DNA from: an uncultured Oscillospiraceae bacterium
Lineage (GTDB): Bacteria > Bacillota > Clostridia > Oscillospirales > Oscillospiraceae
Length of the DNA: 51,247 nt
Direction of reading: 5' to 3'
Assembly (NCBI GenBank): GCA_910584835.1
Contig: CAJUEG010000008.1
Coordinates: 1 to 51,247, forward strand
Under the pieces are notes generated by a model that did no database searches, was not told the DNA's origin, and saw nothing but the letters and a program-made list of their open reading frames with translations. Positions 26,351 to 34,788 of the stretch are shown here, piece by piece. Both the position numbers and the translations under genes were made by a program. How positions within the stretch are numbered: the stretch's first letter is position 1; every line of letters begins with the position of its first letter.

Positions 26351-29300
26351 TTATACGCACATCTTCCGATAGCGGATGGCGTTCTGATGGGTAGGTTCCT
26401 CCCGGATGGCGGAGGCAAACGCCTGGGCAGCCGCTTCCTTCTCCCCCGTTCCCAGCCGGGCCAGGCCGATGAGATAGTGGCAGTGGGCACGGTTCTTTCT
26501 GTCCAGGTCGTCGTCAAAAATCAGGAAGTCCGGCAGGGACACCGCGAAATAGCTCACCCGCATGTGGTCGAACATGTGCCGCTCGCCGTAGTCCAGCAGC
26601 TTGTTAAACCGCGCCTTGGCCTGCGCCGGTCTGCCCAGCTTTTCCAGAGCCAGGCCCTGGTAATAGATCATATCGGCTGGCTGGTCGTTGTAGTACATCA
26701 TCCCGGCGGGCTCGTCCGTACCCACGGCGGCCCGCCGGAAGCACGCCCTGGCCCCCGACCGGTCGCCCAGCCGCTCCTTCACCAGCCCCAGGTAGTAATT
26801 TACATGGTTGTCCTTGGCGCCCTCCAGCTTGCCCTCGCCCAGATTCTCCGGGTAGGACACGGTGCGGGAGAGATAGTCCTCCGCCTGCTCCCAGCGGCCC
26901 GCCGCCATGGCCTCCCGTGCCAGCTCCACCAGGGCGGTGGTGTACTGGCCGGTCACCTTGCCCTCGCCGCCCTCCCAGGGGTGGAAGCGGTTGGCCATGA
27001 TGAAGTCATACGCCTCGCCGTACCGGCCCAGCAGGTTGAGCAGGGTGGCGTACTCGATTTTCAGGTCGTCCCGCCTCAGGAACACATCCCGGTTGGCCTC
27101 GTACCGCCCAAGCCGCTCCTCCACGGGCATCTCCAGCTTTTTGTACAGCTGGTCCAGCTCCAGGAACACCCGGGCGTCCTCGGAAGCCAGGGCCCATGCC
27201 CGCTCCATGGCCTCCTTTGCCAACCCGCCGTCATGGCGCTTGTTGTAGTAGGCCAGGGACAGGTTCCGCCAGACGGTCGGAAACCGCGGATTCAGTTGGG
27301 CGGACCGCTCCCAATTCTCAACAGCGTCGTCGTATTGCAGCTTGTCGTACAGCAGGCAGCCCAGATAGTAGCAGGCCTTGGCGGGGCTGGCGGTATGCTC
27401 CTTGGCGTACTCCAGCACGATCAGGTCCTCCAGCTTGTTGGGGAAACAGTGGTCGGCGGAGCAGCTCTCCGCCCGGGCCAGCGCCGGCCCGTTCTCCGCC
27501 CCCAGCTTTCCCTGGTAATACGCCTTGTAGTAGTACAGCATGGGCCAGGGACTTTCGCACAGCTCCAGGACGTCAACCGCTTCGGCGTAAGCGCCGAACT
27601 GGGCGTAATCCCGGGCAACGCGCAGCCAGGTCTCGTGGAAGTCCCGGGCCAGCGCCGTGACGGTCTCCCTCCCTTCGCCGTCCAGCCGGACCAGCTCCAG
27701 CCGGGACAGGTAGTCGAAGGGGTCGATGGCAAGGCTCTCCCCGATCCATGCCCGGGCCTGGTCCTCCCGGCCCAGCTTCCGCAGCAGATAGGCCTTCAGC
27801 CCCCGCGCCTTGACGTTGTGCCAGTTTTTCACCAGCCCCTTCTCCGTCAGCGCCAGCGCGCCGGCAAAATTTTTCCGCTCCGCCTCGATGCACCCCAGGT
27901 AATAGAAGCCCATCTCCTGCTGCTCGCTGGACCAGGCGGCCTTGTAGAAGGCGTCGAAAGCCTCGTCCAATTTATCCTGATAGAACAGCGCCAGCCCCAG
28001 GTTGTAGTAGGGCTCGGAGTCATAAGGATTGGGGTTCTTCCAGGTACACCGCTCCAGCGCCTTGCGGAAGTACCCCTCCGCCCGGTCGAACTGCCCCCGG
28101 CGCAGCAGCAGCGAGCCGTAGGCGTTGTTGAGCCGGATATCCCCCGGGTCCCGCTTCAGCCCCTCCAGGTAGTAGGGGTCCGGGCGGTAGGTGGCGTGGC
28201 GGTACTGCTCGATGTGCAGCCCGGTGAGGTAGAGCTCCTCGCAGGTCATGAGCTCCTCCGGGTCCCTGGCCGCCTGGGCCGGCTGGGGGAGCTTGGGAAT
28301 CTCCCGCTTCAGCGGGGTATAGGACACCAGCTCCCGCACCCCGTCCAGCACCTTCACCGTCAGTCTGGTTTCGTCCTCCACGGCGGCGTTCACCGTCTTT
28401 TGGTAGGTCCGCACCGGGGACAGCTCCGCCTCCTCGTCCAGCAGCACCGTATCGCCGTACGTGAGCCGAATCCGGGCATGGGGATGCCTCCTGCTGGCAT
28501 AGGCCGTCACAGTCACGCCCTCCGGGCCGGTCTCCAGGTTCACCGCCCCGTCGATGGTGGCGTTCTTCACCGCCCCCACCGCCTTGTAGGGCATGAAGTA
28601 CTGGGTGAACGTCTTTTCCTCGAAGGGCTTGAGCCAGGTGAAATCGGGCTGGTTGTCGGTGTACACCCCGGTCATCAGCTCCACATAGGGGCCGTCCTCA
28701 TCGGTGAGGTTGCGGTCCCAGGCCTTGCCGAAGTCGCCGCAGCCCCAGGTCCACTGCTTCTTGCCCGGGGAGATGTGGTGGTCGGCCACGTGGAGGATGC
28801 CCGCCTGCCTGCCGTAGTCGTACCCGCCCACAAAGTCGAACTCGCTTTTCTCCGCCATGTAGGAGGTGGGCACAGGGATGTTTTTGTACCGGGAGATATC
28901 CACCCCCGCGCTGTAGTCGTGCTTATAGTACTCCCCCGTGGCGATGGGGAACCGGGACACGTCCCGCTTGCCGTGATCCATCACCGCGTGGACGTCGGGG
29001 GGGAAGATGGACTGGGTGTTCTCGTTCACGGGGACGGCGGGGTTGGCCCACCACAGGAAGGTCTGGGGCAGGGGCGTGGGGTTGTAGAGCTGGCCGCGGA
29101 TCTCGATGTACGCCCTGCCTGGGTACAGGGTGAAGCTGGCCTCCCCCCGGGTGCCGTACATCTGGTCCACGTCGGACACCCGGCAGGTCTTGGAGCCGTC
29201 CGGATTTTCGATGAGCAGATAGTCCACCGGGGAATATGTGGTGGGCCGGTGATGCTGGGGCCAGTTGAACTCAATGCCGCCGCTGATCCAGGGCCCGCAC

Positions 29301-29617
29301 AGCCCCACCAGCGCGGGCTTGACGACATGGTTGTAGTACACGAAGTCGTAGTCGTTGGTCTTGTCATAGGCCCGCTGGATGCGCCCGCCCAGCTCAGGCA
29401 GGATCATCACCTTCAGATACTCGTTCTCCAGCCATACCGCCCGGTACTCCTTGTCCGTCTTCACGTCTGACACCGTCTCAACGGTGGGATAGGGGTACAC
29501 CTTCCCGGAGCTGCCCTGGTATACCCGGCCCTCCAGGAACATGGGGTTTTTATCCGCCTCGCCGATCTCATAGGTTGGGAGCACGATCTGTTCCTCCCAG
29601 ATTTTCACGCTGTCCAT
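26351..29617 (-). CDS. DUF5107 sugar-binding/epimerase-like domain plus TPR repeats
   Basis: A 1088-residue protein without signal peptide. The N-terminal part (about 1-420) matches DUF5107: WLENEYLKVMILPELGGRIQ, YNHVVKPALVGLCGPWISGG, IEFNWPQHHRPTTYSPVDY and WWANPAVPVNENTQSIFPPD. This has the galactose-mutarotase-like supersandwich layout with many conserved Trp, His and Glu residues, suggesting a carbohydrate enzyme. From about residue 460 to the end there are some fifteen tetratricopeptide-type helix pairs (for example YNLGLALFYQDKLDEAFDAF). Proteins of this type sit in polysaccharide loci of gut Firmicutes and Bacteroides; their activity is poorly defined. The ATG at 29617 follows AGGAGG by eight bases. 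It is transcribed away from the AraC gene and is probably cytoplasmic. Confidence 0.8.
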   Translation of the reverse strand: MDSVKIWEEQIVLPTYEIGEADKNPMFLEGRVYQGSSGKVYPYPTVETVSDVKTDKEYRAVWLENEYLKVMILPELGGRIQRAYDKTNDYDFVYYNHVVKPALVGLCGPWISGGIEFNWPQHHRPTTYSPVDYLLIENPDGSKTCRVSDVDQMYGTRGEASFTLYPGRAYIEIRGQLYNPTPLPQTFLWWANPAVPVNENTQSIFPPDVHAVMDHGKRDVSRFPIATGEYYKHDYSAGVDISRYKNIPVPTSYMAEKSEFDFVGGYDYGRQAGILHVADHHISPGKKQWTWGCGDFGKAWDRNLTDEDGPYVELMTGVYTDNQPDFTWLKPFEEKTFTQYFMPYKAVGAVKNATIDGAVNLETGPEGVTVTAYASRRHPHARIRLTYGDTVLLDEEAELSPVRTYQKTVNAAVEDETRLTVKVLDGVRELVSYTPLKREIPKLPQPAQAARDPEELMTCEELYLTGLHIEQYRHATYRPDPYYLEGLKRDPGDIRLNNAYGSLLLRRGQFDRAEGYFRKALERCTWKNPNPYDSEPYYNLGLALFYQDKLDEAFDAFYKAAWSSEQQEMGFYYLGCIEAERKNFAGALALTEKGLVKNWHNVKARGLKAYLLRKLGREDQARAWIGESLAIDPFDYLSRLELVRLDGEGRETVTALARDFHETWLRVARDYAQFGAYAEAVDVLELCESPWPMLYYYKAYYQGKLGAENGPALARAESCSADHCFPNKLEDLIVLEYAKEHTASPAKACYYLGCLLYDKLQYDDAVENWERSAQLNPRFPTVWRNLSLAYYNKRHDGGLAKEAMERAWALASEDARVFLELDQLYKKLEMPVEERLGRYEANRDVFLRRDDLKIEYATLLNLLGRYGEAYDFIMANRFHPWEGGEGKVTGQYTTALVELAREAMAAGRWEQAEDYLSRTVSYPENLGEGKLEGAKDNHVNYYLGLVKERLGDRSGARACFRRAAVGTDEPAGMMYYNDQPADMIYYQGLALEKLGRPAQAKARFNKLLDYGERHMFDHMRVSYFAVSLPDFLIFDDDLDRKNRAHCHYLIGLARLGTGEKEAAAQAFASAIREEPTHQNAIRYRKMCV

Positions 29618-29656
29618 CCCCGACTCCTCCTTGATGTATGGTTTCCATCTAAAAGA

Positions 29657-29685
29657 AGCATAGGCCCTTTCCGCGAAATGTTCAA
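29657..29685 (-). promoter_or_regulatory. sigma-70 promoter of the DUF5107 gene
   Basis: TTGAAC (29685-29680), a 17-base spacer and TATGCT (29662-29657) on the minus strand, about 40 bases upstream of the start codon. Confidence 0.75.
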
Positions 29686-29729
29686 TCGCCGCGGTTGCCC
29701 TGTCGTTTTGAAAACTTGCCCTCACTTTC

Positions 29730-29758
29730 TTGACGGAGAGCAGCTCGATGCGTATAAT
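29730..29758 (+). promoter_or_regulatory. sigma-70 promoter of the AraC regulator gene
   Basis: TTGACG (29730-29735), a 17-base spacer and TATAAT (29753-29758) on the plus strand; the start falls near 29765. The two divergent promoters are 45 bases apart, so one AraC dimer could affect both. Confidence 0.8.
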
Positions 29759-29790
29759 AAAGGCAAACATAAGCAGACGGAGGGTTCCAT

Positions 29791-30642
29791 ATGCTTTCCA
29801 CAGAAGCCCTTGTCGCCCCCGGTTCCGATTACTACATCTATACCCCCAGCGCCCAGGCCCAGGGGCTGTTTCTCTATCCGCTCATTGTGGGCCACTTTCA
29901 ATATTTGCCCGGCTACTGTCTGCGCAGGACCTCCCTGGACAGCTTCCTCATCATGCACGTTATCCGGGGCGGTTGCCAGGTGGAATGGGGCGGACGGCGC
30001 CTCCCCGCCCGGGAGGGGCAGATCGTGGTGCTGGACTGCTACGCCCCCCACGCCTACCACACCGCCGACGGCTGGGAGGCGGAATGGCTCCACTTTGACG
30101 GGCCCTGCGCCCGGGGCTATTTCGACGCCATCCTGGCCGGAGGCAGTCCGGTGATCTCGCTGAAGAACAGCTACCGCTTTGAGAAAAACCTGCATAAGGT
30201 CTGCGCCCAGTTCCGGGACGCCGCCCCCGTCCGGGAGGCCGTGCTGAACAACTGCATCGTGAACCTTCTCACCGAGCTGCTGGTGAGCCGGGAGGCCGCC
30301 AGCCCCGGAGCTCAGTCCGCCGGCATCATTGAGGACAGCGTGGCCTACATCAACGACCACCTGGCCCAGGAGCTCTCCCTGGAAGACCTGGCCGCTCAGG
30401 CGGCGCTGAGCCCCTTTTACTTCAGCCGGCTGTTCAAAAAGGAAACGGGCTTCTCTCCCCACCAATACGTCCTGGCCACCCGGATCAGCAACGCGAAATT
30501 CCTCCTCCAGAGCACCGGCGATTCCGTGAAAACAATTTGCTTTACCGTGGGCTTTACCAGCGAGAGCAGCTTCTGCACCGCCTTCAAAAAGGAGACGGGC
30601 CTGACGCCTTCAGAGTACCGGGCGCGGGCTCTCGCGCCGTAA
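29791..30642 (+). CDS. AraC-family transcriptional regulator
   Basis: A 283-residue regulator. Residues about 10-150 form the cupin sugar-sensing domain, with IMHVIRGGCQVEWGGRRLPA and QIVVLDCYAPHAYH. Residues about 185-280 carry two helix-turn-helix motifs: LSLEDLAAQAALSPFYFSRLFKKETG and VKTICFTVGFTSESSFCTAFKKETGLTPSEYR (each described here in part only: SPFYFSRLFKKETG; SSFCTAFKKETG). The ATG at 29791 follows GGAGGG. It is divergent from the DUF5107 gene and upstream of the GH2 gene on the same strand, so it most likely activates both in response to a beta-glucoside or oligosaccharide. Confidence 0.92.
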   Translation: MLSTEALVAPGSDYYIYTPSAQAQGLFLYPLIVGHFQYLPGYCLRRTSLDSFLIMHVIRGGCQVEWGGRRLPAREGQIVVLDCYAPHAYHTADGWEAEWLHFDGPCARGYFDAILAGGSPVISLKNSYRFEKNLHKVCAQFRDAAPVREAVLNNCIVNLLTELLVSREAASPGAQSAGIIEDSVAYINDHLAQELSLEDLAAQAALSPFYFSRLFKKETGFSPHQYVLATRISNAKFLLQSTGDSVKTICFTVGFTSESSFCTAFKKETGLTPSEYRARALAP

Positions 30643-30745
30643 GCCTGAGCAAGAAGCCGAAAGGGCTGGGCAATTCTGAACAATGACATCCCGCCCCAAG
30701 GCCGGTATGATAAATAATATCAGCAGTGGAAAGGCGGTCTATGAA

Positions 30746-33700
30746 ATGAGCGGAAATCTCCTTCTCGACCTGTCCGGCCCGTGGCAGTTTTCCATGGGCG
30801 CGGCGGAGGGCGCGGTCTTTTCCGGCGAAACGGTTCTCCTCCCCGGCACCATGGACGAAAACCGCAGGGGCCTGGACAACTCAGCCAATTTCTCTCCCCG
30901 GTATTTAAACCGGGACTATGTGTACACCGGCCCTGCCGCATACCGTCGGGAGGTCTCCATCCCCGCAGCGTGGGTGGGGCGGCCCATCTTCCTCCACCTG
31001 GAGCGGACGAAAAAGACTCGGGTATGGGTGGACGGCCGGCTGGCGGGAATGCATCAGAACAGCTACACCACCCCCCACCGCTACAACCTGACGGGGCTGT
31101 GCCTTCCGGGGCGCACCCATACCCTCACCGTAGAGGTGGACAACTCCGCCGCAGGGATGCCTTACGCCATGTACTCCACCCTGTGGGAGGGGGAGGCCTG
31201 GTCCCACCAGCTCACCGAGCACGGCCAGACCAACTGGAACGGCATCGTGGGGGCGCTGCGGCTGGAGTCGCCCCCGGCCCTGTCCGTCTCCGCCCTGCGC
31301 CTGCGGCCCGACTTGAGCCGCCATACCGTTCGGGTGGAGATCACGCTGACCCGGCTGGACGGAGCGGAGGAGCTGCGGGGGGAGGTCGTTTTACAGGCGG
31401 AGAGCTGGAACACGGATCAGCCGGTTCAGAAAACGGCCTCCCAGCGCGTGGAATTCCGCTTCGCAGCCGGGGAGAATACCGCCGTCCTCTCCCTCCTCCA
31501 TGACATGGGGGAGCGCCCCCTTCTGTGGGACGAATTTTACCCCGCCTTATACCGCATGACAGCGGCGGTCTACCAGGACGGAGCGCTGTGCGCCCAGGCG
31601 TCGGAAGACTTCGGGATGCGCTCCTTTACCGCCGGGGAGAACCAGGGCGGGCGGCAGTTCTTCATCAACGGCCGGCCCACCCAGCTCCGGGGGGAGATCA
31701 ACTGCGCCATCTTCCCCAAGACCGGGTACGCCCCCATGGGGCTGGAGGACTGGCTGCGGGTTTTCTCCATCTATAAGGACTATGGGCTGAACCACGTCCG
31801 CTTCCACACCTGGGTGCCGCCAAAGGCCGCGTTCCAGGCCGCTGACCGGCTGGGGCTGTATCTCTATGTGGAGCTGCCCCACTGGGGACGGCGGATGTTC
31901 GGGGATATCGCCCAGGGGGACGATACCGACGCACGCTACTACCAGGAGGACACAAAGCGCATCTTCGCAGAATACCTCAATTCCCCCTCCTTCGTCATGT
32001 TTGCCCTGGGCAATGAGGAACGGATCGGATTCTACTACTACGAGGAGTTCCTGCAATTCTGCAAAGGGGTGGAGCCCGACCTGCTGTATTCCGACATCGC
32101 GGGGCACAGCACCTATCCCCCCAGCGCCGATTTCGCCTCCAAATGGCTGGAGCCGGGTTATCTGCCCCGGATGGAGCCCTGCACCGATTGGGACTACCGG
32201 GAGGCTGTTCAGGCCGCCCCCGTCCCCATCACCGGCCACGAGGTGGGCCAGCTTCAGGCGTACCCCGACTATGAGCGGGAGCTTCCCCGCTATGAGGGCT
32301 GTGTCCTGCGGCCCCGGAACCTGGAGCACTTCCGGGATGTGCTGGCCCAGGCGGGGCTGGCGGACCGGGCCGGGGACTTCCACCGGGCCACCGGGAAGCT
32401 GGCGGCCATGCTGTACCGACGCTTTGCGGAGTCCTATCTGCGCACGCCGGGGTCCGGGGGCTTCCTGCTGCTGGGCCTCCAGGACTTCTCCGGCCAGGGC
32501 ACCGCCCTGGTGGGGCTGCTGGACAGCTTTTTAGAGAGCAAGGACGCGATCGCCCCGGAGGAGTTCCGCCGCTCCTGCTGCGAGCTGGCGGTGCTGGCTA
32601 AAATACCCCGCTTCGTGTGGGAGGGCGGCGAATCCTTTGAGGCGCAAATCGTCGTCTCCAATTACTCCCCCGGCCCGCTCCGGCTGGGGGTTGACTGGAC
32701 GCTGGAAGCAGACGATGGCCAGGTCCTCGCCCGGGGCCGCCTAAGCAAACGGCCCGTCCCCCAAGGAGCAGTGACGGACTTCGGCCCCATTCAAGCGGAA
32801 CTGCCTCTGCTGGCGACGGCCTGCCATGCGTCGCTGACGCTGGCCCTGGCGGGGGAATACGGCGCCCCCTTCTCCCCCGGCGTCAACGACTACTCCCTGT
32901 GGCTGTACCCTGCCGCATCCCAGGCGGAGCTCCCGGAGGGCGTGGTGCTGTGCCGGTCCTATGACCGGCAGGCGGAGCTGGCCCTGGCCCAGGGCAAAAA
33001 CGTGCTGGTGATCTCCGAGGGCACCCCCGCCGCCCTGCCCCGCAGCCGCGCCGTCTCCTTCCGGCCGGACTTTTGGAGCCCCATGTTCCATACCAACCAC
33101 TCGGACGGGTATTCTCTGGGTATTTTTGTGGAGAAAAATCACCCGCTGTTTACCTATTTCCCCACGGACTGCTTTGGGGACTGGCAGTGGTTCGGGCCGC
33201 TGCAAAACGCCCGGGGCCTGCTCATCAACGAGCTTCCCGCCGATCTGCGCCCTATCGTCCAGCCCATCGCCGCCATCGACCTGCCTGAGCGGCTGGCCAT
33301 GCTGCTTGAGGCCCGGGTGGGGCCGGGGCGGCTGTTCGTGTCCACCATCGACCTGCTGGAAAAGGAGGACCCCGCCTCCCGTGCCCTTTTATCCGCCATC
33401 TGCCGCTATGTGGGCGGCGGGGCGTTCCAGCCGGAGGCGGCGCTGGAGCCGGGGACGCTGCGCCCCTGGCTGCCGCCGCTGGAGCTGACCTCCATCCGCC
33501 TGCGGGGCGCTCACGCCCTGGAGCCGGGCGCTCACGCCGCCTTTTCCGTGGACTGTTTTGACAGCCGCGGCCCCTGTGCGCTGCCGGAGGGCTGGCGGCT
33601 GGAGTTCCGCTCCTCCGACAGCCTGACCGCGGAGATCGACGGGGCAGGAAATCTGCTGGCCCTGCGGCCTGGGATCGTCAAGCTGTCCGCCGTCTGCGCC

Positions 33701-34669
33701 AAGGGGGCCGCCCGATTTGCGGACAGCCTTGCCCTCCGGGTGGGGGAGCCCGCCGCCCAGCCTGTTTCGCTGGACGGCGCAATTATCACCGCCTCCAGCA
33801 CCCATCCCCAGCACCCCGTCTCGGATATGCTGTACAACGATCCGGACGCCTTCTGGCAGACCAACTATCTGGATCGCGCCCAGAGGATGCCCCAATGGGT
33901 GGAGATCGAGCTTCCCCGGGAGACGGCCGTCGGCGCGCTGCTGTGCGGCGCGTGGACGGGGAGCACCCGGGGGGCCATCCTGAGGGCCGCTTTGTCCGCC
34001 AGCGTGGACGGGGAGCGGTTTGAGGAGGTCTGCCGCGGCCAGTGGGGCGAACGCGCCGCAGGGGAGGATAAGCTGTTTGCCTTCCCGCCCCGGCCCGTCC
34101 GGTTCCTCCGGCTGGATGTGGAGTGGGCCGTCATGCACACCGGCGACTCCAACGCCGTGAGCATCTCTCGGCTGGCGCTGTATAACTGCCCCCTGATTGC
34201 GTCAGCGGAGCCGCTGCCCGTGTGCCAGGTCCGCTTCGGGACGCCGCCCGAGGAGGCCCTGGCCGCCGCCGCGCTGCCGGACCGGCTGTCCGTCGCCCTG
34301 GCGGACGGCAGCGGCGCGGCGGCGGACGTGGTGTGGACCTGGAGCGCCTACCGGGCCGACCTCCCCGGCGACTATCCGGTCCGGGGTACGCTGTTCACCC
34401 CCGGCGCCGCCAATCCCGGGAATATCCACGCCGTACAGATCATCCGGGTGAGGCCAAAGGACATGACCACACCGCCGGACAAAACAGCGCTGGACCGGGC
34501 GTATCAGGAGCTCCAGGCGCTGGCCCGCCGAACTGCGGATCGCGAACTGGACAGGCTGCTCACCCAAGCGGAGAGCTTCTATGCCCTCACCGGAGCGGTG
34601 CAGCACGATGTGGACGTATGGACGGATCGGCTCACCTGCGCCATTACGGAATATAATCAGCATATTTAG
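30746..34669 (+). CDS. large GH2-type glycoside hydrolase with C-terminal discoidin-like domain
   Basis: A 1307-residue enzyme of GH2 architecture. The N-terminal jelly-roll begins LLDLSGPWQF and includes YRREVSIPAAWVGRPIFLHL. The barrel holds the acid/base Glu in FALGNEER (about E424) and a nucleophile candidate Glu in ITGHEVGQ (about E499). Further beta domains follow, an Ig-like segment near 930-1000, and from about 1008 a discoidin-like carbohydrate-binding domain (ITASSTHPQHPVSDMLYNDP). There is no signal peptide, so it probably acts inside the cell on imported oligosaccharides, which is odd for a protein with a binding module. Three starts are possible: 30683, 30707 (AAGG close by) and 30746; the last fits the domain start best. 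It follows the AraC gene. Confidence 0.85.
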   Translation: MSGNLLLDLSGPWQFSMGAAEGAVFSGETVLLPGTMDENRRGLDNSANFSPRYLNRDYVYTGPAAYRREVSIPAAWVGRPIFLHLERTKKTRVWVDGRLAGMHQNSYTTPHRYNLTGLCLPGRTHTLTVEVDNSAAGMPYAMYSTLWEGEAWSHQLTEHGQTNWNGIVGALRLESPPALSVSALRLRPDLSRHTVRVEITLTRLDGAEELRGEVVLQAESWNTDQPVQKTASQRVEFRFAAGENTAVLSLLHDMGERPLLWDEFYPALYRMTAAVYQDGALCAQASEDFGMRSFTAGENQGGRQFFINGRPTQLRGEINCAIFPKTGYAPMGLEDWLRVFSIYKDYGLNHVRFHTWVPPKAAFQAADRLGLYLYVELPHWGRRMFGDIAQGDDTDARYYQEDTKRIFAEYLNSPSFVMFALGNEERIGFYYYEEFLQFCKGVEPDLLYSDIAGHSTYPPSADFASKWLEPGYLPRMEPCTDWDYREAVQAAPVPITGHEVGQLQAYPDYERELPRYEGCVLRPRNLEHFRDVLAQAGLADRAGDFHRATGKLAAMLYRRFAESYLRTPGSGGFLLLGLQDFSGQGTALVGLLDSFLESKDAIAPEEFRRSCCELAVLAKIPRFVWEGGESFEAQIVVSNYSPGPLRLGVDWTLEADDGQVLARGRLSKRPVPQGAVTDFGPIQAELPLLATACHASLTLALAGEYGAPFSPGVNDYSLWLYPAASQAELPEGVVLCRSYDRQAELALAQGKNVLVISEGTPAALPRSRAVSFRPDFWSPMFHTNHSDGYSLGIFVEKNHPLFTYFPTDCFGDWQWFGPLQNARGLLINELPADLRPIVQPIAAIDLPERLAMLLEARVGPGRLFVSTIDLLEKEDPASRALLSAICRYVGGGAFQPEAALEPGTLRPWLPPLELTSIRLRGAHALEPGAHAAFSVDCFDSRGPCALPEGWRLEFRSSDSLTAEIDGAGNLLALRPGIVKLSAVCAKGAARFADSLALRVGEPAAQPVSLDGAIITASSTHPQHPVSDMLYNDPDAFWQTNYLDRAQRMPQWVEIELPRETAVGALLCGAWTGSTRGAILRAALSASVDGERFEEVCRGQWGERAAGEDKLFAFPPRPVRFLRLDVEWAVMHTGDSNAVSISRLALYNCPLIASAEPLPVCQVRFGTPPEEALAAAALPDRLSVALADGSGAAADVVWTWSAYRADLPGDYPVRGTLFTPGAANPGNIHAVQIIRVRPKDMTTPPDKTALDRAYQELQALARRTADRELDRLLTQAESFYALTGAVQHDVDVWTDRLTCAITEYNQHI

Positions 34670-34694
34670 GCAAAACAGCTTGACGGCGCAGCGC

Positions 34695-34731
34695 AGCAGA
34701 CAGCGGGTCCCGCCGGGGCCCGCTGTCTGCT
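34695..34731. terminator. bidirectional stem-loop between converging GH2 and GH3 genes
   Basis: A perfect 13-bp stem, AGCAGACAGCGGG with CCCGCTGTCTGCT, and an 11-base GC-rich loop, 26 bases after the GH2 stop and 58 bases from the GH3 stop. Neither side has a good T-run, so termination may be Rho-assisted or inefficient. Confidence 0.5.
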
Positions 34732-34788
34732 GAATGAGGATTATAGAATCGCCAATTTTAATTTGGTGTTCTTTTTTGAGGGAAATAA

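Noticed and set aside
26006..29470. A plus-strand open frame of 1154 codons
   Set aside because: It is an antisense shadow of the DUF5107-TPR gene, with biased composition and no recognisable motif.
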